Source: Geoalkalibacter halelectricus
GTDB taxonomy: Bacteria; Desulfobacterota; Desulfuromonadia; Desulfuromonadales; Geoalkalibacteraceae
Direction: 5' to 3'
Assembly: GCF_025263685.1 (NCBI RefSeq)
Contig: NZ_CP092109.1
Location: 62,001-126,000, forward strand
DNA length: 64,000 bases
Each line of letters starts with the position of its first letter. Within the stretch, counting starts at the first letter, position 1. The translations under genes and the position numbers were made by a program. Under the pieces are notes generated by a model. The model did no database searches. It saw only the letters and a list, made by a program, of their open reading frames with translations, and had not been told where the DNA came from. Shown piece by piece: positions 46,093 to 55,008 of the stretch.

Positions 46093-47190
46093 CTAGCGGT
46101 TTGGCAGATCCCCGAGCCTCCTTTGCCGCAACTCCACTTGCTGCTGGATGGTTCTTTCGTCAAAGGGATTGTTCGCCAAATACTCCTCGGAAAAATAGCG
46201 CCACTGGGCCACCCGGCGGTTCAAGCTATCCGTGATGTAAATTCGGTCTCCGCCGTCGATCCAGATATTCATGGGCATGCCGAAAGCCACCGGGGAATCA
46301 CTGATCCCTCCGCCGGTGAACAATAAAAGCGTGCCGTCCGGACGGTATGTGATCAGGGCCGCCTTGCGCACATCGAGGATGTGCAGGTTGCCGTCACTGT
46401 CAAAGGCGAGATCCTTGGGAAATTCGAAATTCCACTCGCGGTTGCCGCGCTCGCCGAACTTATATAAAAAATTACCGTCGGCATCGAATACCTGAATCCG
46501 GGCATTGAACTGATCCGCCACGAAAAGACGATGGTCGGTATCCACCGCCAGACCCTGCGGCGAATAAAGATGGCCGTCGCCCCCGCCCCATTGGCCGAAA
46601 CTGAAGAGATGTTCACCTTCGAGATCAAAAACCGCAATCTTGTGCCCTGCCCCGTCCGACACATAGATTCTGCCGAGGCTTTCATTGAGGGCTACATTGA
46701 CCGGCTTTTCGAAAATATCCGGACCTCCGAAGGAAAACAGCGGCTTGCCTGCGGCGGAAAATACCAGCACCCGCCTTGATCCGCCCTCGGCAACATATAG
46801 GTTGCCCCGACTGTCCACGGCCAACCCCAAGGGATCCTGAAACCGCCGCCCCCCAGCGAACGACTCCAGTTTGCGGCTGTTGAAATCAAACACCTTGATC
46901 ACGCGTTGATCAGCATCGGATACATACACGCGACCCTTGCCGTCGGCGGCAATACCAAGTGGTCGACCAAAAAATTCAAGACCTCTATTGCCCACCACGT
47001 CATCAACCAACCTCTCGCGCGAAGTCCTGGGCAAATCCATTTCCGAATAATAAACCCCCAACCATTCCAGGCGCGGCGTATCGGGCAACGGCGGCCAGAG
47101 CACCCGCATGTTCGCTTCGGGCTTGGCGCAGCCGCCGAGAAGTCCCACCACCAACATCAGCAGAAAGGCTTGCAACAATTTGTGTTTCAT
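46093..47190 (-). CDS. Lipoprotein NHL-repeat beta-propeller (first of two)
   Basis: A 365-residue protein with a lipobox LLGGC (Cys21) and then six NHL-type blades such as PLGIAADGKGRVYVSDADQR, PLGLAVDSRGNLYVAEGGSR and SPQGLAVDTDHRLFVADQFN. A conserved start VLWPPLPDTPRLEWLGVY is shared with the second propeller (YFWPPGTSEPRIEYIDFY). NHL propellers bind proteins or peptides and are frequent beside multihaem cytochrome genes in Geobacter-type bacteria; assembly or scaffolding of the electron conduit is inferred. It lies 42 bases after the 8-haem gene. Confidence 0.88.
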   Translation of the reverse strand: MKHKLLQAFLLMLVVGLLGGCAKPEANMRVLWPPLPDTPRLEWLGVYYSEMDLPRTSRERLVDDVVGNRGLEFFGRPLGIAADGKGRVYVSDADQRVIKVFDFNSRKLESFAGGRRFQDPLGLAVDSRGNLYVAEGGSRRVLVFSAAGKPLFSFGGPDIFEKPVNVALNESLGRIYVSDGAGHKIAVFDLEGEHLFSFGQWGGGDGHLYSPQGLAVDTDHRLFVADQFNARIQVFDADGNFLYKFGERGNREWNFEFPKDLAFDSDGNLHILDVRKAALITYRPDGTLLLFTGGGISDSPVAFGMPMNIWIDGGDRIYITDSLNRRVAQWRYFSEEYLANNPFDERTIQQQVELRQRRLGDLPNR

Positions 47191-47232
47191 CTCTTGTTTC
47201 TCCCTGGTGAAAATCCGACGGATCAGGCTCCG

Positions 47233-48240
47233 TCACTTCTGGTGACACAGGTTGCACAGACCGAACTTGGTCTGGACGCCACGTACGAACAAAAACTGCG
47301 ACTCGCCCCCGTGGGGGTCGTGACAACTGACGCAGGAAAATTCCTTGCGCTCATCCAGCGGATTGACCGGCCCGCTCAGGGGATGTCCCTTGCCGCCGAC
47401 ACCACGCACTACGTGGGTGCCTTGATCGAGCCCCTCGTGGCAGGCCAGACACACCTCGTTGGGCTTGGCGCGCAAATAGGCCTGTTCATTGGAGGCGTGG
47501 GGATCGTGACAGATGGTGCACAGGCCCACGCCGACGGGGCCGTGGGCGAAGCGGCGCTGCTCGAATTCCTCGGTCTTGCCGACGTGGCAGCTGTTGCACA
47601 ACTCGGCCTCGGCTGCGACCAGCCGGTGGCGATTGGGCTCGCTGTCGGGCAGGTGGCAATAGCTGCAATCCCAGACCCCGGCCGGGCCGTGCACGTATTT
47701 CTTGTCCAGTAATCCCTGGTGGCAGTCGCCGCAGGGGTTGGTGGCGGCGGTGTCGGCGCGCACTCCCTTGGGCAGCGGCTGCATGATGTGGCAGGGCGCG
47801 CACAGGGCCTCACCCTCGGGGGTGTGCATGACGAAGGGCTCGAATCCCTTGGGCGGGATGGCGTTGAGATCGCGCAGGTAGACGATGTTGGCCGCCTCGC
47901 GCGCCACGCGCCGCCCTTCGCGAAAGCCGGCCACCACGATCTGATTGCTGCCGGGCCGCCAGTTGGGCAGCAGGATGATGATGTCGCCGAAGGCGTTGCG
48001 ATAGACCTCGTCGCTGATGTCGATGAGATCGCTTTCGACGCCGTTGAGACTCACCGTCACCCCGGTGATCTGCGGGTCTGCGGTTTTAAGAATGAGGTAA
48101 TTGGATTTGCTCACATAGGTGCGGTCGGCCGGATAGACGATCTGCAGGGCCGCGGCGGGCGCTGCGAACAGCAGCACTGCCGAAAGCAGGGCGATGCCGA
48201 AGCTGATTGTTGCGAATCGTCTGTTCACGTTAATTCCCAT
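47233..48240 (-). CDS. Octahaem c-type cytochrome with N-terminal Ig-like domain
   Basis: A 335-residue exported protein beginning MGINVNRRFATISFGIALLS, a signal peptide ending near PAAA. Residues of about 30-130 form a beta-rich Ig-like segment (LQIVYPADRTYVSKSNYLIL) that may dock to another protein. The C-terminal part has eight CxxCH sites (CAPCH, CGDCH, CSYCH, CNSCH, CTICH, CLACH, CVSCH, CNLCH), several in the doubled CxxCH pattern with CHDPH. It probably moves electrons in the periplasm or across the outer membrane. The start at 48240 is chosen for the signal peptide; the longer frame runs into the repeat element. Confidence 0.9.
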   Translation of the reverse strand: MGINVNRRFATISFGIALLSAVLLFAAPAAALQIVYPADRTYVSKSNYLILKTADPQITGVTVSLNGVESDLIDISDEVYRNAFGDIIILLPNWRPGSNQIVVAGFREGRRVAREAANIVYLRDLNAIPPKGFEPFVMHTPEGEALCAPCHIMQPLPKGVRADTAATNPCGDCHQGLLDKKYVHGPAGVWDCSYCHLPDSEPNRHRLVAAEAELCNSCHVGKTEEFEQRRFAHGPVGVGLCTICHDPHASNEQAYLRAKPNEVCLACHEGLDQGTHVVRGVGGKGHPLSGPVNPLDERKEFSCVSCHDPHGGESQFLFVRGVQTKFGLCNLCHQK

Positions 48241-48245
48241 AATCC

Positions 48246-48455
48246 TTTTCACCGCAGAGAACGCTGAGCCCGCGGAGAAAAACAAAACCAAAACAAGATT
48301 TCTCAGGCCTGCCTCCGCGCCCTCTGCGTCTCTGCGGTGAAACCATCCCAAAAAATCCTTTTCACCGCCGAGAACGCTGAGTCCACTGAGTTAAAACAAA
48401 AACCAAAATAAGATTTCTCAGGCCTGCCTCCGCGTTCTCTGCGTCTCTGCGGTGA
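48246..48455. repeat. Tandemly duplicated palindromic element (two ~97-bp units)
   Basis: Units at 48246-48342 and 48359-48455 are close copies. Each begins TTTTCACCGC, ends CTCTGCGTCTCTGCGGTGAA and has an A-rich centre ending in GATTTCTCAGGCCTGCCTCC. The ends of each unit are inverted repeats of each other, so each can fold into a long hairpin. Similar TTCACCGCAGAGACG elements are known as dispersed repeats in several phyla. No coding sequence lies inside. Confidence 0.85.
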
Positions 48456-48466
48456 ACCCACCCGAT

Positions 48467-49555
48467 TTACCTCGCCACCGCCTCGCCCGGCCTGATGGGA
48501 TGGGCCGCGAGCCACGCGTCGTTGAGGTATTGAAAGCGATGCACCATGCGGTTGAGGCCGTCGACGACGTAGATCCCGCCCGCCGCGTCGGCGTCGATGC
48601 CGCCGGGCAGCAGAAAGCCCCCCGGCGCCACGCCGCCCGACGCCGAATGCTTGGCGCCGATGGTCATCAAGTGGCGCCCTTCAAGATCAAAGATCACGAA
48701 GCGATGGGCGCGTGCGTCGGTGACGTAGACATGCCCTTCAGGGTCGACCGCCACCGCCTTGGGAATCTGAAAGGAGCCCAGGGCCGTGCCGCGCTCGCCG
48801 AACTGCCGCAGGAAGCTGCCCTGCGGGTCGAACACCTGGATGCGCGCGTTGAGGGAATCAAGCACGTAAAGATTGCCCTGGGCGTCGAGAGCCACGTCCA
48901 GGGGATAGTTAAAGCCTCCGGGACGGCTACCGCGCCGCCCCAAACGCTGCTTGACGTTGCCCTCGGCATCGAGGCGGGTTAGACGGTGCTGCTGAGGCTC
49001 GGCCACCCAGACAGTCTCGCCGTCGGCGGAAACGGCCAGGCCGGCGGGGTTGTCCAGGTGTCCCTGGCCGAGGCTGCGCAGCTGGCGCCCATCGGCACCG
49101 AAGACATGAATCTGATGGGCGTGGATATCGCTTACGTAAACCCGGCCCCGGGCGTCCACCGCCAGGCCATGGGGAAGGCGAAAGCCGAAGTCCTGGCCTT
49201 TTTCATCCTGCAACACGCCGGTGCCGAAGCGATTCAAATCAAAAACATGCACCCGGCGCGATTCGGCATCGGAGACATAGAAACGCCCCTGGCCGTCGGA
49301 CGCCACGTCCACCGGCCGCACGAACAGCGGCCGCGGCCGCTCGCGGCCCAGTATGGCCTCGCTGATGCGCGCGGGCGCGTCGCGGCGCGCATCCTCGGCC
49401 TTTTCATAAAAGTCGATGTACTCGATGCGCGGCTCGCTGGTACCCGGCGGCCAGAAGTAGCGCTGCCGCTCCGGCTGCACCGGCGCGCAGGCGCCCAGCA
49501 GCACCAGAATCGCTCCGGCCAGCATCAGCCGACCCATGATGGCCGTTCTCTTCAT
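48467..49555 (-). CDS. Lipoprotein NHL-repeat beta-propeller (second of two)
   Basis: A 362-residue protein with the lipobox LLGAC (Cys23) followed by WPPGTSEPRIEYIDF and six NHL blades (for example RPVDVASDGQGRFYVSDAES, PHGLAVDARGRVYVSDIHAH and PKAVAVDPEGHVYVTDARAH). It is a paralogue of the propeller at 46093. The ATG at 49555 gives a normal-length lipoprotein signal; the ATG at 49582, eight bases after the upstream stop, is an alternative. It immediately follows the 19-haem gene, so the two are almost certainly cotranscribed. Confidence 0.87.
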   Translation of the reverse strand: MKRTAIMGRLMLAGAILVLLGACAPVQPERQRYFWPPGTSEPRIEYIDFYEKAEDARRDAPARISEAILGRERPRPLFVRPVDVASDGQGRFYVSDAESRRVHVFDLNRFGTGVLQDEKGQDFGFRLPHGLAVDARGRVYVSDIHAHQIHVFGADGRQLRSLGQGHLDNPAGLAVSADGETVWVAEPQQHRLTRLDAEGNVKQRLGRRGSRPGGFNYPLDVALDAQGNLYVLDSLNARIQVFDPQGSFLRQFGERGTALGSFQIPKAVAVDPEGHVYVTDARAHRFVIFDLEGRHLMTIGAKHSASGGVAPGGFLLPGGIDADAAGGIYVVDGLNRMVHRFQYLNDAWLAAHPIRPGEAVAR

Positions 49556-49590
49556 CGTTTTTTTCTGTCCGTCCCTGTTCATTTCAGTGC

Positions 49591-51213
49591 CTACCAGTAA
49601 CGCACCGGCTTGACGCGATCGTACGTCTTGGGCTTGTGACAACCGACGAAGCAGGTGGCGCCGGTGTCGTGCTGCTCAAAGCGGATGGGAATTTCCCAGG
49701 CTCCGAAGCCCGGGATGCGGCTTTTGATGAGCTTGGGCTGATCGGCGCCGTGAATCCCGTGACAGCTCTTGCAGGTGCGGCTTTTCACCGGCCGGTTGAC
49801 GTGCAGGTAGTGCAGGTTGGCGTCGCCGTTGCGAAATCCGGTCAGATCGGCGGTGCGCTCGTAGATAAACGCCTGATGGTCGTGGCAGGCAAAGCACAGA
49901 TCGTAATTGCCGAGGTTAAAATCGGTGTAGAACTCTTCCGGATAGTAGATATTGAGCAGCGGCTCGTAAGGCCCGCCGTGGGGGTTGTGGCACATCCAGC
50001 ACACCCCGATGTCCACCGGGCCATGGCCGTAGGTGGCTTCCTTGACGGCTTTTTCAATGGGGGCGTGACAATCGAAGCACACCTGGGCATCGGGCTTGTG
50101 CAGCAACTTGTGGTTGCCGGTACCGTGGGGGTCATGGCAGACCACGCATCCCTCGGCGGCGACGACGCTGTGATGGGATTGGGCCTCGGCCACCTGACGG
50201 CCGATATCGCCGTGGCACTCAAGGCACAGGGCATCGCCCGCCGCGGGCAGCATGGCGCGAGTTTTGTCGCCGTGGGGATCATGGCACTGCACGCAACCCT
50301 GCTCCACAACCGGATGGGGATTTTTCAGGCCGCGCAGATGCCCCATGTCGTCGTGGCAATAGAGGCACAGCTCGTTGCCGGCAGCGGGCAGGGAAAAGGG
50401 CGCCGCGGAGCCGTGGACATCGTGACAGGCGCTGCAATCGCCCTCGCGCACCGGGGTGTGCTGCACGGCGGCGCTTTGCTGGCCGCTGTGGCATTCGGCG
50501 CACAACTGCGCTCCGCGCGCGGGCAACAAGCCCTTTTCCTTGCCGCCGTGGGCGCCGTGGCAGGCGGTGCAATCCTTTTGCTCCACGGGGGTGTGCAGAT
50601 GGGTTTTGCCGCGCGTGACGCCGCCATGGCAGCGCAGGCAAAGATCACCGCCGGGCGCGCTGAGCAGCGCCTCGCCGTAGCCGGCGTGCGGCCGGTGGCA
50701 CAGGGTGCAGGTGCCGGCCTTCACCGGGCGATGGGGCACCGCGAAGGCATCGGCGGGATTTTCGTGGCAGGTTGTGCAAAGACGCGCGGCAGGCTGCGGC
50801 AGCATTCCGGAGTAAGCACCCCCATGGGGATCGTGACAAGCGGTACAGCCCAGGTCCAGGGCGCTATGGACATTGGGGTGGCGGCCCCGCGGATCGGCAT
50901 GACAGAGCAGGCACAGGGCATCACCCTCAGCGATCAGGCTCGCCTTGGCCCCGCCCCGCGGATGCGCGCCCGCCCCCGTCTGGTGACAGCTCTGGCATTC
51001 GCCGAGGGCCACGGGCGCGTGGACATGCCGCGCTTTGCCCAGGTCACCATGGCATTCGGCGGTCAGGCAGCCCTGCGCAAAAGCTGCTACGGCATATCGC
51101 GGCAGCAGGAGGGCGAGCAGCATCAGCGCCACCACCAAGGCACCCGTAGCAACTAAATTCCCCTGTCTCGCGGCGATCTTAGACAATCGCGCACCCTGTG
51201 CGACATAGCTCAT
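49591..51213 (-). CDS. Large multihaem c-type cytochrome (about 19 haem sites)
   Basis: A 540-residue exported protein with an unusually long N-terminal region before the hydrophobic signal core (residues of about 20-40, cleavage near AVAA). It has 17 canonical CxxCH sites, mostly as doubled pairs with CHDPHG, plus two with unusual spacing: C-x4-CH at 49-55 and C-x3-CH at 521-526. With one haem per 28 residues it can span tens of angstroms. The repeat pattern suggests growth by duplication of a two-haem module. It is likely periplasmic or outer-membrane associated, and forms a unit with the NHL lipoprotein encoded directly after it. Confidence 0.92.
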   Translation of the reverse strand: MSYVAQGARLSKIAARQGNLVATGALVVALMLLALLLPRYAVAAFAQGCLTAECHGDLGKARHVHAPVALGECQSCHQTGAGAHPRGGAKASLIAEGDALCLLCHADPRGRHPNVHSALDLGCTACHDPHGGAYSGMLPQPAARLCTTCHENPADAFAVPHRPVKAGTCTLCHRPHAGYGEALLSAPGGDLCLRCHGGVTRGKTHLHTPVEQKDCTACHGAHGGKEKGLLPARGAQLCAECHSGQQSAAVQHTPVREGDCSACHDVHGSAAPFSLPAAGNELCLYCHDDMGHLRGLKNPHPVVEQGCVQCHDPHGDKTRAMLPAAGDALCLECHGDIGRQVAEAQSHHSVVAAEGCVVCHDPHGTGNHKLLHKPDAQVCFDCHAPIEKAVKEATYGHGPVDIGVCWMCHNPHGGPYEPLLNIYYPEEFYTDFNLGNYDLCFACHDHQAFIYERTADLTGFRNGDANLHYLHVNRPVKSRTCKSCHGIHGADQPKLIKSRIPGFGAWEIPIRFEQHDTGATCFVGCHKPKTYDRVKPVRYW

Positions 51214-51350
51214 TAATCTTTTTTCCTGTGATTTAAGAGATTAATGCAAAACAATTATCTCGATCTTACATACAAGTTTCATGCCCTGGCTGGGCATGCA
51301 AGCGCGGGGATTTTGCGGACAATACGGGAGAAGGAAAATGGAGAACCCGC

Positions 51351-51425
51351 GGGCGATGATCCTTGGCTTTGGGGGAAAGCAGGACCATCGCCCCTGGAAA
51401 CGGGCTTTTGACGCCTGGGTCAAAA
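51351..51425. promoter_or_regulatory. Structured leader: 43-base nested palindrome and TTTTGAC dyad
   Basis: GGGCGATG and CATCGCCC (51351-51358 and 51386-51393) enclose TCCT/AGGA and GCTTT/AAAGC pairs around a five-G loop, about 17 bp in total. Eleven bases away TTTTGAC and GTCAAAA (51406-51412 and 51419-51425) form a perfect dyad with a six-base gap, the geometry of a protein operator. Both lie between the upstream terminator and the 19-haem gene. Confidence 0.65.
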
Positions 51426-51443
51426 ATACCGATGAGGGAAACA

Positions 51444-51476
51444 AAAAACCGGCGCGCGGTTGAACCGGGCGCCGGT
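51444..51476 (-). terminator. Rho-independent terminator after the small tetrahaem cytochrome
   Basis: ACCGGCGC and GCGCCGGT pair around an inner CGGTT/AACCG stem, followed by TTTTTTG on the minus strand. It separates the small cytochrome transcript from the 19-haem gene. Confidence 0.9.
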
Positions 51477-51503
51477 GAAATTAGACGGAAGAGAAAGCGA
51501 CGA

Positions 51504-51827
51504 TCAGCGGATGTGGCAATCCGCGCAGGCGGTGCTCAGACCCACCTCCTGGTGGCAGCCCTTGCACTGCATGTGAAAGGCATCGGTCTTGCGGCGGGCA
51601 TCCTCACGTACGCCGTGACAGGAACTGCACTTGGGATACGCGCCGGTGTGGTGGCAGGTGGTGCAGTCGGGAACCCAGTTGGCGTGGTCGATGTGGCTGA
51701 AGTGCACATCGCCGAGGCGCGCCGGGAAGGTCACCTCGTCGGGCACCTTCATCTCCTCCTGCTCGGACTGAACCGGGGCGGCGACGAACAAGAACACCAA
51801 CAAGGCGATTGGCCAGAGAATTTTCAT
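51504..51827 (-). CDS. Small periplasmic tetrahaem cytochrome (class III-like)
   Basis: A 107-residue protein with a Sec signal (MKILWPIALLVFLFVAAPVQS) and four haem sites: CTTCH, CSSCH, CKGCH and CADCH. HFSHIDHANWVPDCTTCHHTG resembles the c3/c7 family, where nearby His residues are distal ligands. Such proteins shuttle electrons through the periplasm. GGAGG nine bases before the ATG supports the start. It has its own promoter candidate and terminator, so it is transcribed separately from the larger cytochromes. Confidence 0.9.
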   Translation of the reverse strand: MKILWPIALLVFLFVAAPVQSEQEEMKVPDEVTFPARLGDVHFSHIDHANWVPDCTTCHHTGAYPKCSSCHGVREDARRKTDAFHMQCKGCHQEVGLSTACADCHIR

Positions 51828-51921
51828 GGGCTGGGCCCTCCTGCGCAAGAAAAACCGAGGATATCTATTAAAACGGTGGGGGGTCGCAGCCCCCTGCTGA
51901 ACAGGTGCAATCGACAAACTG

Positions 51922-51956
51922 GGAAAAGATTAAATCTTTCCCACTTTATTGTCAAG
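51922..51956 (-). promoter_or_regulatory. Candidate promoter and operator of the small cytochrome gene
   Basis: On the minus strand TTGACA (51951-51956) and a weak TAATCT (51928-51933) are 17 bases apart. The -10 region lies inside a dyad, GGGAAAAGATT and AAATCTTTCCC (51922-51943), which could bind a repressor or activator. The weak -10 suggests a need for activation. Confidence 0.5.
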
Positions 51957-51998
51957 GGCAAACCACTGTTCTGCTCTGATCGGGTTGCGGGTGTGCCC

Positions 51999-53276
51999 TC
52001 AGTCGGCGCGATTGAGCGCCTTTTGGCCGATATCGCTGCGATACTGCGCGCCCTGCCAGGAGATGACCCGCACGCCCTCATAGGCTTTGTCGATGGCCTG
52101 GGCGACGGTCTTGCCCAAACCGGTCACGCCCAGCACGCGCCCACCGTTGTTGACCACCCGGCCATCCTTGAGGGTGGTTCCGGCATGAAAGACGATGAGA
52201 TCCTCGATGCGATCGGCAGCCTCGAGCCCGGAGATGGGATGGCCCTTGTCCAGGGTGCCGGGATAGCCCCCCGAGGCCATGACCACGCACACCGCCGCCT
52301 TGTCGTGCCACTCAAGATCGCGCTGGCGCATTTCGCCGCGCGCGCAACCCAGCAGCACCGGCACGATGTCGGATTTGAGCCGCACCAGCAGGGGCTGCGC
52401 CTCGGGATCGCCGAAGCGCGCATTGTACTCGACCACGCGCGGCTTGCCGTTGCGGATCATCAGCCCCACGTAGAGAATGCCGGCGTAGGGGCAGCCCTCG
52501 CGGGCCATGCCGTCGATGGTGGGGCGCACGATTTTGTTGACGATTTTCTCGTAGAGTTCGTCGGTCACGACGGGCGCCGGCGAATAGGCGCCCATGCCGC
52601 CGGTGTTGGGCCCCTGGTCGCCGTCGAAAATGCGCTTGTGGTCCTGCGCCGAGGCCAGGGGCAGGATGTTGCTGCCGTCGGTGAAGACGAAGAAGGAGGC
52701 CTCTTCGCCCTCCATGAATTCCTCGATGACCACCTCGGCGCCGGCCGCGCCGAAAACTCCCTCGACCATGATATTGTCCACGGCGGCGACGGCTTCCTCG
52801 ACGCTGGTGGCCACCACCACGCCCTTTCCGGCGGCCAGTCCGTCGGCCTTGACCACGATGGGCGCGCCCTGGGCGCGGATGTAGGCCACCGCCGCGTCAC
52901 GATCGGAAAACCTCCGGTAGGCGGCGGTGGGAATGCCGTATTTGGTCATGAGATCCTTGGAGAAGCCCTTGCTGCCTTCCAGGCGCGCCGCGGCGCGGGA
53001 GGGACCGAAGATGGTCAGGCCCGCCGCGCGAAAGCGATCGACGATGCCCAGGGTCAGGGGCGCCTCGGGTCCCACCACGGCGAGGTCGATGTCGTTCTCC
53101 AGGGCAAATTCGAGCAGCCCGTCGATATCCTCGGCGCCGATGGCCACGCACTCGGCATAGCGGGCGATGCCGGGATTGCCCGGCGCGCACCAGATTTTCG
53201 CGACCAGGGGCGATTGGGCGATTTTCCACACCAGGGCGTGTTCGCGCCCTCCTCCACCGACCACCAGAATTTTCAT
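51999..53276 (-). CDS. purD: Phosphoribosylamine--glycine ligase
   Basis: A 425-residue ATP-grasp enzyme, the second step of purine synthesis. MKILVVGGGGREHALVWKI opens it, VKADGLAAGKGVVVATS is the ATP loop near residue 140, and GPNTGGMGAYSPAP and VEYNARFGDPEAQ are purD signatures. It follows purH after 100 bases filled by a palindromic element. No purE follows. Confidence 0.98.
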   Translation of the reverse strand: MKILVVGGGGREHALVWKIAQSPLVAKIWCAPGNPGIARYAECVAIGAEDIDGLLEFALENDIDLAVVGPEAPLTLGIVDRFRAAGLTIFGPSRAAARLEGSKGFSKDLMTKYGIPTAAYRRFSDRDAAVAYIRAQGAPIVVKADGLAAGKGVVVATSVEEAVAAVDNIMVEGVFGAAGAEVVIEEFMEGEEASFFVFTDGSNILPLASAQDHKRIFDGDQGPNTGGMGAYSPAPVVTDELYEKIVNKIVRPTIDGMAREGCPYAGILYVGLMIRNGKPRVVEYNARFGDPEAQPLLVRLKSDIVPVLLGCARGEMRQRDLEWHDKAAVCVVMASGGYPGTLDKGHPISGLEAADRIEDLIVFHAGTTLKDGRVVNNGGRVLGVTGLGKTVAQAIDKAYEGVRVISWQGAQYRSDIGQKALNRAD

Positions 53277-53310
53277 CTCTCACCCCTTCTTTGTCTTTAT
53301 TAAATTCGTC

Positions 53311-53358
53311 GTAGGGGCGCACCGATGTGCGCCCTGGGCGGACGCTGTCCGCCCCTAC
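53311..53358. repeat. Double-hairpin palindromic element between purH and purD
   Basis: Outer arms GTAGGGGCG and CGCCCCTAC (53311-53319 and 53350-53358) enclose two hairpins side by side: GGGCGCA/TGTGCGCCC and GGGCGGA/TCCGCCC. The sequence can fold either as one long stem or as two adjacent hairpins. GTAGGGGCG-type elements are dispersed in many bacterial genomes. Confidence 0.8.
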
Positions 53359-53376
53359 CGCGGCGTAGACCCATCA

Positions 53377-54942
<1,566 letters not shown>

Positions 54943-54983
54943 GGAAGGATCCTTTCCCTTGCGATTGCGAGTGCCTGAAAAAC

Positions 54984-55008
54984 AAAAAAACCGACGGTAA
55001 CGGCGGTT
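54984..55008 (-). terminator. Terminator after the ASKHA-domain gene
   Basis: On the minus strand ACCGCCG and CGTCGGT pair with one mismatch around a TTAC loop, followed by a T run. It sits immediately after the stop codon of the ASKHA gene and ahead of purH. Confidence 0.7.

Noticed and set aside
51270-51287. GGGCATGAAACTTGTA as a sigma-54 promoter of the 19-haem gene
   Set aside because: The -12 GC, the most critical dinucleotide, is GT. The match is too weak to list.
51956-51965. AGGGCAAACC on the plus strand, reminiscent of the GEMM (cyclic dinucleotide) riboswitch
   Set aside because: It reads away from the cytochrome genes toward the end of purD, and the second conserved GEMM block and pairing stems are not present. 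No GEMM core was seen on the minus strand of the locus.
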